This document shows, one piece after another, positions 8,470 through 17,900 of a stretch of 64,000 bases of DNA. This DNA comes from an uncultured Oscillospiraceae bacterium. GTDB lineage: Bacteria; Bacillota; Clostridia; Oscillospirales; Oscillospiraceae. Made by a program: the position numbers and the translations under genes. Location of the stretch: contig CAKTVW010000003.1 in NCBI GenBank assembly GCA_934630495.1, positions 1 through 64,000 of the forward strand. The letters run 5' to 3'. The notes under the pieces were generated by a model that saw nothing but the letters and a program-made list of their open reading frames with translations, searched no databases and was not told the DNA's origin. Every line of letters begins with the position of its first letter. Position 1 is the stretch's first letter.

Positions 8470-9948
8470 ATGAAACAGATTCGCTTTTATGTGAGCAGAA
8501 AAAACCCGCTGACATGGCTTGCGGCGCTGCTGGCGCTCGGCTCGATCGTTATGCAGATCCTGGCGCTCTGCTTCGGCGAGGCGCAGACGATCAGCACGGT
8601 CAATATCTGGTTCCAGAAGGTGCTGCCCATGGCGGTGGCGGCGGGCTTCCTGTTTATCCTGCTCTATCGCGGGGAAACGGAGTTCTACCGCAGCACGAAG
8701 CCTGTTTTCTGGGCGTGCGTCTACTTCGGGCAGATCGCGCTGGATTGGTATTTACGCATTCGGGAGAACCCGGTGATGGCCGCCGATCTGAGCGTCAGCT
8801 ACAGCCTGTTTGCCTATAAGCGCTATATTGCCGTATGCTGGATCCTTTATCTGGGGTTTTATTGCTTCTACCGCATTTTAATGACCGGAAAGCTGCGCTT
8901 TGCGTTTATTCTTACGCTGACTACAGCGATCCCGCTGGCCTTTTTGAGCTACGATCTGTTCACCGAGGCTTCGCGCATCGAAACCTTTGAGCTGTTCGGC
9001 AAGCTTGCAAATCTCTGTCTGATCGCGTCGCTGTTTGCCTCGTCGTTGGCACTGCGGCCCTTCAGCGACGGACGCTATCATCCCACATGGGGCGACCGCC
9101 GGGACGGACGGCGCGTGCGCGGCATCGGCGGCATGTCGGTCGTGGCGGGCTATATCATGCCCGACCGAAACGATGCCTGCAACAATATCCATGATACCAT
9201 AGAGATCAGCGCGATCGAGCGGTATGTCCATAAAAAGCGCGCCGAAGGGCTGGATAACTTCGGCCTGTTCCATGTGTTCCTTGCCGCCTACGTCCGCTGC
9301 ATTGCCAAGTACCCCGGCTGCAACCGCTTCTTCTCCGGGCAGCGCGTTTATCAGCGGGACGACGACATCCAGTTCGTCATGGCCGTTAAAAAGAGCATGA
9401 GCACTGATTCGCCCGACACGATGATAAAGCTCCATTTGACGCAGACGGATACCGCCGTCGACGTCTATCACAAGCTCAACGACGAGGTGGAAAAGGTCAA
9501 AAACACGCCGCTGGACAGCAGCTTTGACAATCTGGCGGGGCTTTTGGCGAGCATTCCCGGCCTGCTCCTGAAATTCACGGTCTGGTGCCTCAAGGTCGCG
9601 GACTACTTCGGAAAGCTGCCGCTCTTCCTGACGGAGTTAAGCCCCTTCCACGGTTCTGTTATTTTTACGTCCATGGGCTCTCTGGGCATCCCGCCCATTG
9701 TGCACCACCTGTATAATTTCGGCAATCTTCCCGTCTTTTTGGCCGTCGGCAGAAAGTACCGCAAGGTAGAGCTGGACGCGGACGGAAAGCCGGTCACGCG
9801 CCGCTATGTCGATTTTGTGCTCAACTGCGACGAGCGAACGGTCGACGGCTTCTATTATGCTACGGTTTTGAAATACTTCCATAAGCTGATGCGCAATCCC
9901 GCAGTGCTGGACAATCCTCCCGAAGAGGTCGTCCGTGACATCGACTGA
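8470..9948 (+). CDS. Membrane protein with E2-like acyltransferase domain
   Basis: The N-terminal half (residues 1-200 or so) has about six hydrophobic helices. The C-terminal half resembles the catalytic domain of 2-oxoacid dehydrogenase E2 / chloramphenicol acetyltransferase, including a stretch reading FTSMGSLGIPPIVHHLYNFG. The family's active-site motif HxxxDG appears here as DERTVDG: the aspartate is kept but the catalytic histidine is Glu. No lipoyl domain or other 2-oxoacid dehydrogenase subunit is nearby. I chose the ATG at 8470 because AGGAGGG lies 12 bases before it; an earlier frame start at 8416 lacks a ribosome site. A role in lipid or envelope chemistry is possible but unproven. 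Confidence 0.7.
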   Translation: MKQIRFYVSRKNPLTWLAALLALGSIVMQILALCFGEAQTISTVNIWFQKVLPMAVAAGFLFILLYRGETEFYRSTKPVFWACVYFGQIALDWYLRIRENPVMAADLSVSYSLFAYKRYIAVCWILYLGFYCFYRILMTGKLRFAFILTLTTAIPLAFLSYDLFTEASRIETFELFGKLANLCLIASLFASSLALRPFSDGRYHPTWGDRRDGRRVRGIGGMSVVAGYIMPDRNDACNNIHDTIEISAIERYVHKKRAEGLDNFGLFHVFLAAYVRCIAKYPGCNRFFSGQRVYQRDDDIQFVMAVKKSMSTDSPDTMIKLHLTQTDTAVDVYHKLNDEVEKVKNTPLDSSFDNLAGLLASIPGLLLKFTVWCLKVADYFGKLPLFLTELSPFHGSVIFTSMGSLGIPPIVHHLYNFGNLPVFLAVGRKYRKVELDADGKPVTRRYVDFVLNCDERTVDGFYYATVLKYFHKLMRNPAVLDNPPEEVVRDID

Positions 9949-9960
9949 TATCAAAAATCA

Positions 9961-9986
9961 AGTGCTCCGCTGTGAGGCGGAGCACT
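9961..9986. terminator. Bidirectional terminator
   Basis: Ten-bp stem AGTGCTCCGC with its complement, between two converging genes (ends at 9948 plus and 9996 minus). It is flanked by AT-rich sequence on both sides. Confidence 0.75.
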
Positions 9987-9995
9987 TATTCTGTT

Positions 9996-10622
9996 TTATT
10001 CGTGTTCTTCTTCCGGTGCGGCGACGGCCTCGGTCGGCTCGGCCGGTGCCTGCGCGGGGGTCGGCATCGGGATAGTCTGCGGCGGCATGTTCTGTGCCTG
10101 CGCCGCCTGCTGCGCGGCCTTGCGCTTGTTTTTCTGCCCTGTGGCAAAGCTGAAAATGCCGACCGCAGTGAAGACCAGCGAGATCAGCAGATCCTTCGCA
10201 AACTGGCCTTTATCTATGATGTAGGAACGGAGGCCATATTCGATGGTATAATTGCTGTCAAAGAGGCTGCGCACCGTGTCGCTGATCGCTTCGGTCAGCT
10301 TGATGTTCGCATAGTCGTTCTGAACGAACTCATACAGCTCAAACGCCAGACAGAACACCACGGAGAGCACCATCACAAGGACGGTAACCACAGCGGCAAC
10401 GATCACGCCCGTCTTTGAATCCTTTTTATGGGCGAACAGGCCGTAGCCGAAGCAGGCGCAGTACGCGCCGACCAGTGCGCTGATCGTGGCAATGTAGCCG
10501 ACGCGGCTGAGAAGAAAGTAGCACAGCGCTCCGGCAAGCGAAAACAGCAGCGCACCGACGATGCCGAGCGCCACATTCTCCTTCGGCGCCAGCTCGGCCG
10601 GTGCACGGTTCGTGGAATCCAT
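9996..10622 (-). CDS. Four-helix membrane protein, unknown function
   Basis: I do not recognise the family. The 208-aa product has four hydrophobic segments at roughly residues 18-38, 44-62, 72-94 and 143-162. A 45-residue stretch between helices three and four may lie outside the membrane. A Lys/Arg patch after helix four is followed by a Pro/Ala/Glu/Gln-rich, probably disordered, tail. AAAGGGAG precedes the ATG, and a sigma-A promoter lies at 10655-10683. It stands alone, divergent from spoVAD. Confidence 0.75.
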   Translation of the reverse strand: MDSTNRAPAELAPKENVALGIVGALLFSLAGALCYFLLSRVGYIATISALVGAYCACFGYGLFAHKKDSKTGVIVAAVVTVLVMVLSVVFCLAFELYEFVQNDYANIKLTEAISDTVRSLFDSNYTIEYGLRSYIIDKGQFAKDLLISLVFTAVGIFSFATGQKNKRKAAQQAAQAQNMPPQTIPMPTPAQAPAEPTEAVAAPEEEHE

Positions 10623-10654
10623 AGATTTCTCCCTTTCTGTTATGAAGTATAAAT

Positions 10655-10683
10655 ATTATACTATAAAATCGCAGAAAAAACAA
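10655..10683 (-). promoter_or_regulatory. Sigma-A promoter for four-helix membrane protein
   Basis: Minus strand TTGTTT (10683-10678), 17-base spacer, TATAAT (10660-10655), about 33 bases upstream of the start codon. Confidence 0.6.
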
Positions 10684-10691
10684 GATGTCGC

Positions 10692-10720
10692 GGATGATTT
10701 TCGGCGATCTCCACATAATA
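10692..10720 (+). promoter_or_regulatory. Possible sigma-G promoter for spoVAD
   Basis: CATAATA at 10714-10720 fits the forespore sigma-G -10 consensus (CATWHTA). GGATG about 17 bases upstream is a partial -35. The spoVA genes are sigma-G controlled in Bacillus. The match is suggestive only. Confidence 0.35.
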
Positions 10721-10747
10721 GCTCTATACAGAACGGGAGTGATCGAT

Positions 10748-11767
10748 ATGGAGTCTTCGCGTCAGGGAAAGCAAAGCTTTCTTTTCCTTCAGCCGCCGGC
10801 AATTGCCGCTTATGCCTCCGTGGTCGGAAAAAAGGAAGCACAGGGGCCGCTGAAAAGCAGCTTTGATATTGCGTCGGAGGACACCGCCTTCGGCGAAAAG
10901 ACATGGGAAAAGGCGGAGACGCAGATGCAGAAGACTGCCATGCGCCTTGCGCTGCAAAAGGCCGATTGGAAGGAAGAGGAGCTGGACGCGGCGTTTGTCG
11001 GCGATCTTCTGAATCAGTGCATCGGCTCCAGCTTTTCCATGCGCAACAACCGCGTTCCGACCTTTGGCCTCTACGGCGCCTGCTCGACCATGGCCGAGGG
11101 ACTGATCCTTGCGGGAATGGCGGTCAGCGGCGGCTACTGCCGCAAAACGCTGACAATGGCATCCTCGCATTTTGCCTCGTCGGAACGGCAATATCGTTTT
11201 CCGCTCGGCTACGGCGGACAGCGCACGCCGACCGCGCAGTGGACGGTCACCGGCGCGGGAGCGGTGCTCCTGTCGCAGCACGGAAAGGGGCCGTACCTCC
11301 GCGCGGCGACTGTCGGTACGATCGTCGACCGCGGGATCAAGGATGCCAACAACATGGGGGCGGCAATGGCGCCTGCGGCGTTTGAGACGCTCCGTGCGCA
11401 TTTTGACGATATGGGCCTTGCACCGGAGGACTACGATCTGATCGTGACCGGCGATCTCGGAGCGCTCGGCAGTCAACTCGTGCGCGAACTGTTTGAAAAA
11501 GTCGGCGTCAAGCTCGGTTCGCGTTACAGCGACTGCGGCGTGATGATCTTCGACACGGAAAAGCAGGACGTCCATTGCGGCGGGAGCGGCTGCGGGTGCA
11601 GCGCCTCCGTGCTCTGCGGACATCTGCTCGGCCAAATGGAGCGCAGACAGCTCAATCGTTTGCTGTTCTGCGGAACGGGCGCGCTCCTTTCTCCGCTTTC
11701 CACGCAGCAGGGCGAATCCATCCCGGCCGTGTGTCATGCCGTTGCGGTCCATTCGGAAAGGAGCTGA
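10748..11767 (+). CDS. spoVAD: Stage V sporulation protein AD
   Basis: Thiolase-fold protein of the SpoVA complex, which moves dipicolinic acid into the forespore and releases it at germination; in Bacillus SpoVAD binds dipicolinate. Family stretches are visible, including CIGSSFSMRNNRVPTFGLYG and the Asn-Asn region with MGAAMAPAAFETL. From the ATG at 10748 (GGAG eight bases upstream) it is 339 aa, the usual length. An upstream in-frame ATG at 10685 has no ribosome site. spoVAE follows after four bases. The usual upstream partner spoVAC is not in this neighbourhood. Confidence 0.95.
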   Translation: MESSRQGKQSFLFLQPPAIAAYASVVGKKEAQGPLKSSFDIASEDTAFGEKTWEKAETQMQKTAMRLALQKADWKEEELDAAFVGDLLNQCIGSSFSMRNNRVPTFGLYGACSTMAEGLILAGMAVSGGYCRKTLTMASSHFASSERQYRFPLGYGGQRTPTAQWTVTGAGAVLLSQHGKGPYLRAATVGTIVDRGIKDANNMGAAMAPAAFETLRAHFDDMGLAPEDYDLIVTGDLGALGSQLVRELFEKVGVKLGSRYSDCGVMIFDTEKQDVHCGGSGCGCSASVLCGHLLGQMERRQLNRLLFCGTGALLSPLSTQQGESIPAVCHAVAVHSERS

Positions 11768-11771
11768 CGCT

Positions 11772-12125
11772 ATGGATTATTTGAAGGCATTTGTCGTCGG
11801 CGGTCTGCTGTGCGTGATCGGACAGATTTTGATCGATAAGACGAAGCTGACCCCGGCACGGATTTTGGTGTCGTATGTAGTGGCGGGCGTATTCTTAGGC
11901 GCTGTGGGCCTTTATCAGCACTTGATCGATTTCGCGGGGGCGGGTGCGACCGTCCCGCTTACGGGCTTTGGCAGCAATCTGGCAAAGGGTGTAAAGGAGG
12001 CCGTTGACGAGCACGGATTTCTCGGTATTTTTACGGGCGGCCTGACCGCTACGGCCGGGGGCATCGCCGCCGCCGTGGTGTTCGGCTGGCTGGCAGGACT
12101 GATCTTCAAGCCGAAGGACAAATAA
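11772..12125 (+). CDS. spoVAE: Stage V sporulation protein AE
   Basis: Small membrane subunit of the SpoVA dipicolinate channel, 117 aa with about four hydrophobic segments. The family stretch YVVAGVFLGAVGLYQHLIDF and the Gly-rich LTGFGSNLAKGVKEA loop are present. It starts four bases after spoVAD behind GGAGCTGA, so it is co-translated with it. The hairpin at 12181-12215 ends the transcript. Confidence 0.93.
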   Translation: MDYLKAFVVGGLLCVIGQILIDKTKLTPARILVSYVVAGVFLGAVGLYQHLIDFAGAGATVPLTGFGSNLAKGVKEAVDEHGFLGIFTGGLTATAGGIAAAVVFGWLAGLIFKPKDK

Positions 12126-12180
12126 ATCTCAACCGAAGAATCAAAAGGGGACAGCCCAGATAAAACACTGTACCCATATA

Positions 12181-12215
12181 AAAAAGCCTCACGGAGTATA
12201 TCATCCGTGAGGCTT
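12181..12215. terminator. Bidirectional terminator, spoVAE and tRNA-Leu
   Basis: Arms AAAAGCCTCACGGA and the exact complement around an 8-base loop. In the plus direction it follows spoVAE; in the minus direction it begins directly after the CCA of tRNA-Leu. T runs are present on both sides. Confidence 0.85.
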
Positions 12216-12216
12216 T

Positions 12217-12302
12217 TGGTGCCGCTGACCGGACTCGAACCGGTACGCTTTAAGGGCGAGGGATTTTAAGTCCCTTGTGTCTACCTATTCCACCACAGCG
12301 GC
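12217..12302 (-). tRNA. tRNA-Leu (anticodon TAA)
   Basis: Read on the minus strand. The acceptor arms GCCGCTG and CAGCGGC pair exactly. The anticodon loop CTTAAAA carries TAA on a GGGA/TCCC stem. A long variable arm typical of a class II tRNA is present, as is the T-loop GGTTCGAGTCC. The 3' CCA is encoded (12217-12219). A terminator follows at once. Confidence 0.95.
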
Positions 12303-12529
12303 ATTTTGATACTGAAATCTGATGAAAGACATCCACGGTCGCCGCAGCGGCGTAGATTTCGCAGGAAACGAAAACCCCCGTCCTTGACGACGTAAAATTA
12401 TTGTAGCATTTTACCGCGCGTCCGTCAAGTATTCCCGCCTCTTTTTTCCGAAAAGACCTGTTCCGGGAGCAAGTGTTGTTCGAGCGAACGCGGGACCGAA
12501 AATTTTTCGTAAAAAATAAAAAATACCTA

Positions 12530-12557
12530 TTGACTTTTCTGCAGAACGAGATATAAT
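12530..12557 (+). promoter_or_regulatory. Sigma-A promoter for psuK-psuG
   Basis: TTGACT (12530-12535), 16-base spacer, TATAAT (12552-12557), 43 bases before the psuK ATG. Confidence 0.75.
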
Positions 12558-12600
12558 AAGCACAGATAAAGAAATTAACTTTTGCTTAGGAAGTGAGAAA

Positions 12601-13689
12601 ATGACCCGACGCGAACAGCAGATCCTTCGCTGGATCGAGGCGGATCCCATGATCTCGCAGGAACGCTTGGCGGAGATGGCGGGGATCACCCGTTCTTCCG
12701 TTGCGGTCCATATCTCCAACTTGATGAAAAAGGGCTACATCGCCGGGAAAGGCTATGTTATTCGCGCAGACCGTTATGTTGCAGTGACGGGCGGCGTGAA
12801 CATGGATATCGGCGGCAAGGCGTTCGCGCCGCTGGTGCAGGCCGACTCCAATCCGGGCAGGGTCACGATGAGCCCCGGCGGCGTGGGCCGCAATATTGCG
12901 CATGACCTTTCGCTGCTCGGCCCGGACGTGCGTTTCCTGACGGCGCTCGGCGACGACATGAACGGACGCCGGATCGCCGCTTCCTGCGGAGAGCTTGGGA
13001 TCGACATCAGTCATGCGCTGACGGTCCAGGGCGGCGCGACGCCCACCTATTTGTTCCTGTGCGGTCCCGACGGCGACATGGCGCTGGCGGTTTCCGACAT
13101 GGAGATCTGCGAACAGCTTCAACCCGGCTATTTTGCGTCCAACCTGCAAATGCTGAATCATGCGCAGGCGATCGTGACTGACACGAACATTCCCGCGCGT
13201 TCCTTGGAGTATCTTGCCAATCACTGCACTGCACCGATCTTTGCGGACCCCGTTTCCACGGCGAAGGCGGTCAAGCTCAAGCCGATTCTCGGAAAGCTCC
13301 ACACCCTCAAGCCGAACCGCATCGAAGCCGAGCTTCTCTCCGGCGTGAAGATCACCGACGACGAAAGCCTGCGGCTTGCCGCCGAGACCCTGCTGAAGAC
13401 CGGCCTGAAGCGTGTGTTTATCTCGCTCGGAACGGACGGCGTTCTTGCCGCCGATCATGAGCAGATGCTGAAGGTCCCATGTTACCCGGCCGTTATGAAG
13501 AATGCGACCGGAGCCGGAGATGCGTTCATGGCCGCGCTGACATGGGCGTATCTGGAGCAGGGGAGTCTGGAATACAGCGCGCACGCCGCTGCTGCCGCCG
13601 CTTCGATCGCGGTGGAGAGCGCGGACGCAATCAATCCGTTATTATCCGCCGAAACCGTCCGGCAACGGATGGACGGCACAATAAAATAA
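12601..13689 (+). CDS. psuK: Pseudouridine kinase with HTH domain
   Basis: PfkB-family sugar kinase predicted to phosphorylate pseudouridine, the first step in its breakdown. Residues 1-55 form a winged helix-turn-helix (EERLAEMAGITRSSVAVHIS-type helices). The kinase domain follows, with GGVNMDIGG, SPGGVGRNIAHDL and, near the C-terminus, the anion-hole/catalytic motif NATGAGDAF. The substrate is inferred from psuG, which starts 28 bases downstream. The HTH suggests the enzyme may also bind DNA, perhaps controlling its own promoter at 12530-12557. Length is 362 aa. Confidence 0.88.
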   Translation: MTRREQQILRWIEADPMISQERLAEMAGITRSSVAVHISNLMKKGYIAGKGYVIRADRYVAVTGGVNMDIGGKAFAPLVQADSNPGRVTMSPGGVGRNIAHDLSLLGPDVRFLTALGDDMNGRRIAASCGELGIDISHALTVQGGATPTYLFLCGPDGDMALAVSDMEICEQLQPGYFASNLQMLNHAQAIVTDTNIPARSLEYLANHCTAPIFADPVSTAKAVKLKPILGKLHTLKPNRIEAELLSGVKITDDESLRLAAETLLKTGLKRVFISLGTDGVLAADHEQMLKVPCYPAVMKNATGAGDAFMAALTWAYLEQGSLEYSAHAAAAAASIAVESADAINPLLSAETVRQRMDGTIK

Positions 13690-13717
13690 TCAATAATTTT
13701 CAGGAGGATTTATTACT

Positions 13718-14635
13718 ATGCTGAATCAATTTCTCGATGTAAAGCCCGAGGTCGCTGAGGCACTGGCGGCCGGCAAGCCTGTTGTCGCTCTGGAATCCAC
13801 CATCATTTCCCACGGTATGCCCTATCCGCAGAACGTTGAAACAGCCCTCGAGGTCGAGCGCATTATCCGCGAAAACGGCGCGGTTCCCGCTACCATCGCC
13901 ATCATCGGCGGCCGCCTCAAGGCCGGCCTGACCCCCGAGGAGATCGAGTATTTCGGCAAAAAGGGAACTGCCATTGCCAAGGCGTCCCGCCGCGACCTTG
14001 CGGTCCTGTGTGCGCGCGGCGAGGACGGCGCGACGACCGTCACCACCACGATGATCATTGCGCACATGGCGGGCATTAAGATCTTTGCCACCGGCGGCAT
14101 CGGCGGCGTGCATCGCGGAGCCGAAACGACCATGGACATTTCCGCCGATCTGGAAGAGCTGGCTTCTACGCCGGTAATGGTCGTCTGCGCGGGCGCAAAG
14201 TCCATCCTCGACCTCGGCCTGACGCTTGAATATCTTGAGACGCACGGCGTGCCCGTCATCGGCTACGGCACGAAGGAGCTGCCCGCATTCTACACCCGTC
14301 ATTCCGGCTTCTCCGTCGACTACGAGATCGACACCCCCGAAGAGCTTGCCAAGGCCTTCAAGACGCAGCACGAGCTTGGCCTGCGCGGCGGTATGCTGGT
14401 CACGAACCCGATCCCCGAGGAGTATTCCATGGATGCCGACGAGATCAACAACGCCATCAACGAAGCGATCGTCGAGGCGAAGGCACAGGGCATCCACGGT
14501 AAGGAGACGACCCCGTTCCTGCTGGCAAAGGTCAAGGAGCTGACCGGCGGCGACAGCCTTGCCGCGAACATCCAGCTTGTCTATAACAACGCGCGCCTTG
14601 CCGCGAAGACCGCGAAGTATTTCTGCGAAGCGTAA
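13718..14635 (+). CDS. psuG: Pseudouridine-5'-phosphate glycosidase
   Basis: Splits pseudouridine 5'-phosphate into uracil and ribose 5-phosphate by breaking a C-C glycosidic bond, returning the modified nucleoside to pyrimidine and pentose metabolism. The family motifs are strong: [16 protein letters not shown] near the start, [16 protein letters not shown], and the metal/phosphate region with [17 protein letters not shown]. At 305 aa it has full length. AGGAGG precedes the ATG. It forms a two-gene operon with psuK and ends in a terminator at 14652-14684. Confidence 0.95.
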   Translation: MLNQFLDVKPEVAEALAAGKPVVALESTIISHGMPYPQNVETALEVERIIRENGAVPATIAIIGGRLKAGLTPEEIEYFGKKGTAIAKASRRDLAVLCARGEDGATTVTTTMIIAHMAGIKIFATGGIGGVHRGAETTMDISADLEELASTPVMVVCAGAKSILDLGLTLEYLETHGVPVIGYGTKELPAFYTRHSGFSVDYEIDTPEELAKAFKTQHELGLRGGMLVTNPIPEEYSMDADEINNAINEAIVEAKAQGIHGKETTPFLLAKVKELTGGDSLAANIQLVYNNARLAAKTAKYFCEA

Positions 14636-14651
14636 ATCCCTCTCTTGAAAG

Positions 14652-14684
14652 TCCGTCCGGGGTGCAAGCCTCGGGCGGATTTTG
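14652..14684 (+). terminator. Terminator of psuK-psuG
   Basis: Stem TCCGTCCGGGG with CCTCGGGCGGA (one mismatch or wobble), followed by TTTTGCT, 17 bases after the psuG stop. Confidence 0.75.
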
Positions 14685-14770
14685 CTATGCAAAAGCATAG
14701 CAAAATCAGAAATGTGCCATTTCTTCGCCCATGCGAGGCACCCGAAAATGATGCACAAAAGCTTCATGCG
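14681..14770. repeat. Dispersed repeat R2, uninterrupted copy
   Basis: It begins with a hairpin built on TTGCTATGC and ends at CAAAAGCTTCATGC. The same element occurs in reverse orientation at 50279-50535, where a MITE-like element splits it. Confidence 0.65.
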
Positions 14771-14840
14771 GTAATGTCAAGAGTTTTTCGACACGCTGAG
14801 TATTTCATGCTCTCATTGAATTTTGGTATAACAGGCTGAA

Positions 14841-14882
14841 CAACACGGGCGGACAGTTCATTAGGACTGTCCGCCCGTGTTG
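14841..14882. terminator. Perfect 17-bp hairpin, likely terminator
   Basis: Arms CAACACGGGCGGACAGT and exact complement around 8 bases. It lies between psuG (plus) and the end of the first SLH gene (minus). Confidence 0.6.
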
Positions 14883-14888
14883 TTGTGC

Positions 14889-14977
14889 ACGTCGGGCCGA
14901 TGTACCCGCAAGGGGTATGCCGCATCCGTAAGGCTCCTTCGTCGCCAACGGCTGCGCAATGGGCATCGGCCCCTACG
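14889..14977. repeat. Dispersed repeat R3
   Basis: The element is bounded by GGGCCGATG and CATCGGCCC and contains CCGCATCCGTAAGGCTCC and CGCCAACGGCTGCGCAAT. The same two blocks recur inside the interrupted repeat at 33253-33424. Confidence 0.55.
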
Positions 14978-14992
14978 CATTACAGGATGAAT

Positions 14993-17900
14993 TTATTTGC
15001 TCAGGATGTTTTGGACGTAGCGCATGAGGATGGCGGCGACTTGGGCGCGGGTGGCGTTGCCCTGCGGGTCGAGGTAGACGGTGCTGCCGATGCCGGTGCC
15101 GTTGATGAGGGTTTCGGCGTTGGCCCAGCGCATGGCGTCGAGGGCGTAGGCACTGATGTCCTTCTCGTCGGGGTACTCGGCGGCAAACTTGCCCTCCGTC
15201 AGGGTCAGACCCTTGAAGGTGGAGTAGCGGTAGAGGATCGCGGCCATCTGTTCGCGGGTGATCTTGCCGTCGGGATCGAATTTGCCGCCGCCGATGCCGT
15301 TGACGATCTTGTTTTCCACCGCCCAGATCACGGCGTCGGTGTACCAAGTGTCGGATTCGACGTCGCTGAACGGGTTCTTCGCGCTGACCTTCGGCTGACC
15401 CTCAAGGCGGTAGAGCACCGTGACGAGCATCGCGCGGGTCATGGCGTCGTCAGGGGAGAAGGTGGCGTCGGACGTGCCGTAGAACAGGCCGGACTTCAAA
15501 ACGAAGTCGATGCCGACATGCGCCCAGTTTTCAAGGCCGGGGACGTCCTTGTAGGCACTGCTCGGGCAGCCCTCGCCGCCGTCGCAGTCGGAGAGCATCG
15601 GGATGACGCTTTCCTTCGTGGCCTTGCAGACGGTGCAGGTCTGGATGAGCTTGCCGGTTTCGGTGAGGGAGGGAGCTGCCGCGACCTTGCCGCCGTCCCA
15701 CTTGTGGCCGAGGGCCGCGACGGGAGTGTCGGTGTAGGTGTAATCGCAGTGCTTACAGGTGTGGGTCGTGAAGCCAAGCTCCGTACAGGTCGGGGCGGTG
15801 ACGGTGGCCACCAGCTCATGGCCGGTCTTGGGGATGGGCGCGGTGCGCGTCGCGCCGCAGAAGCAGGCGTAGGTCATTTCGCCGTCAGCCGTGCAGGTGG
15901 CTTCCTTCGTGACCGTGCCGTTGTCCCACTTGTGGCCGAGGGCGGCGACGGGGGTATCGGTGTAGGTGTAATCACAGTGCTTGCAGGAATGGGTCGTATA
16001 ACCAAGCTCCGTACAGGTCGGAGCGGTGACGGTGTCCACCAGCTCGTGACCGGTCTTGGGGATGGGGGCGGTGTGCGTCGCGCCGCAGGAGCAGGCGTAG
16101 ATGATCTTGCCTTCTTCGGTGCAGGTGGCTTCCTTTGCGACCGTACCGTCGTCAAAGGTGTGGCCAACAGGAGCGGTGTAGTCGCTCTTGTAGTTTTCCT
16201 TGCAGACCGAGCATTCGTAGTAGGTGTAGCCCATCTCGGTATGCGTCGGCGGGGTGACGGTCTTGACCCAGTCGTGACCGCCCACGACGAGGGTGTCGAT
16301 GTAGGAGTTGCCGCAGTTTACACAGGTGTGGACGGTGTAGCCGGAGGCGGTGCAGGTGGCCGGGACGACCTTGGTCGTGTAGTCGCAGTCAACGTCGTTG
16401 CCGCAGACGGCGCAGTGCTGATAGTGCAGGCCGTCCGCACCGGCGTAGCAGGAGTAGGTGTGGCCGGCGTTGACGGTAACGGTCACGGTGGTGGCGTTGC
16501 CGGTTTTGTCGGTGACGGTGAGGGTCTGCTCGCCGTCCGCCGGAGCGAGGGTGAGCTTGCCGCCTTCGCCGAGGGTGGCGGGCTTGCCGTTCAGGGTGAC
16601 GGCTTCAATTTCGTCGTTGTCCGTGACGGTAGCGGTCACGGCACCGCAGTAGGTCTTGCCGTCCTCCAAGTCGATCACGGGGGCGGCGACGTCCTTAAAG
16701 GTGATGTGCAGGGAGGTGTCGGCGTTGGGGACATAGGCGTCCAGCTCCTCGGCGGTGAGGTTCCGACCGACGGAGGTCGTCAGCGGGGCATAGTGCCAGT
16801 CGCCATCCCAATAAGCATATTCATAACAGCCGCGCTGACCGTAACTGTTTTTGCCGTTCGTCCAGACCTTGCCGTCCGCGTCGAGCGCAACGGTGTGTTC
16901 CTCCGGATCGTAGAATCCAACGGCGGGTTTCTCTGCGGTAGCGATGGCAACGATTTTTGCCTCGCTGAACCGGCTCACGAGCCGGAAGGTCGAGCCGGTC
17001 GCGCTGTCGCTGCCGAAGCCGTCCTCTCTGCCGAGCTGACCGGCATCGTTTTTGCCGAGGGTCCAGATGCCGCCGTCCTCGTCGAGGAGCGTGGCATAGC
17101 TGTTCTGGGCAGAGGCGGCGACGATCTTCGTATCGCCGATGCCGTCGGTAATGCGGGTGCAGGTCGGATTTGCCTTGGCGGTCTCGTAATTGTCGGGTCT
17201 GCCGAGCAGACCGTAGTCGTTGATGCCTGCCGACCAGACGTGACCGTCTTCATCGATGGCGTAGGCGTAATTCCCGCCGACGGCGATGGAAACGATCCTG
17301 ACGCCGCCGATGCCCGCTGTGACCTTTTGGAAGGTGTGGAGGCAACGGTTCTCGTCGCCGCCGGAGTAGCCGAGCTGGCCGAAGGCGTTGTAGCCCACTG
17401 ACCAGACGCAACCGGTTTCGTCGAGCGCGAGCGAGCCGTTCATGCCGGCGGAAACGGCGGCAAATTTCGTGTTGCCGACACCGTCCGTGACCCGGCGGAA
17501 TACGGGGTTGGGCGTTTCGGTGTGGGCATTTTCATCATAGCCGAGCTGGCCGAATTGATTCCGGCCTGCGGACCAGAGGTGGCCATTTTCGTCGATTGCG
17601 AAGGCAAACCCGTCACCGGCGGAAACGGAAACGATCTTCGTGTCGCCGAGGCCGTCCGTCACGCGCTCAAATTTTTGCGTTGCGCCCTCATCGCTGCCGA
17701 CGTTTTCCGAGCGGCCGAGCTGGCCGAATCGATTCCGGCCCGCTGACCAGAGGCGGCCGTTTTCATCGAGCAGGAACGCGTAGTCGGGACCGGCAGCGAT
17801 CGCGGTGATCCTCGTGTCGCCGATGCCCGCCGTGACGCGTTGGAGGGCAGAATTTGGGTATTTTCCGCCGCTGCTCTGCGGCTGGCCGAGCTGACCGTAG

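Larger units (their letters stand above)
14636..14992. other. Intergenic region, terminators and repeats
   Basis: This 357-bp gap between psuG and the first SLH gene holds no gene. It contains the psuG terminator, a dispersed repeat (14681-14770), a 17-bp perfect hairpin (14841-14882) and a second dispersed repeat (14889-14977). Confidence 0.6.
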
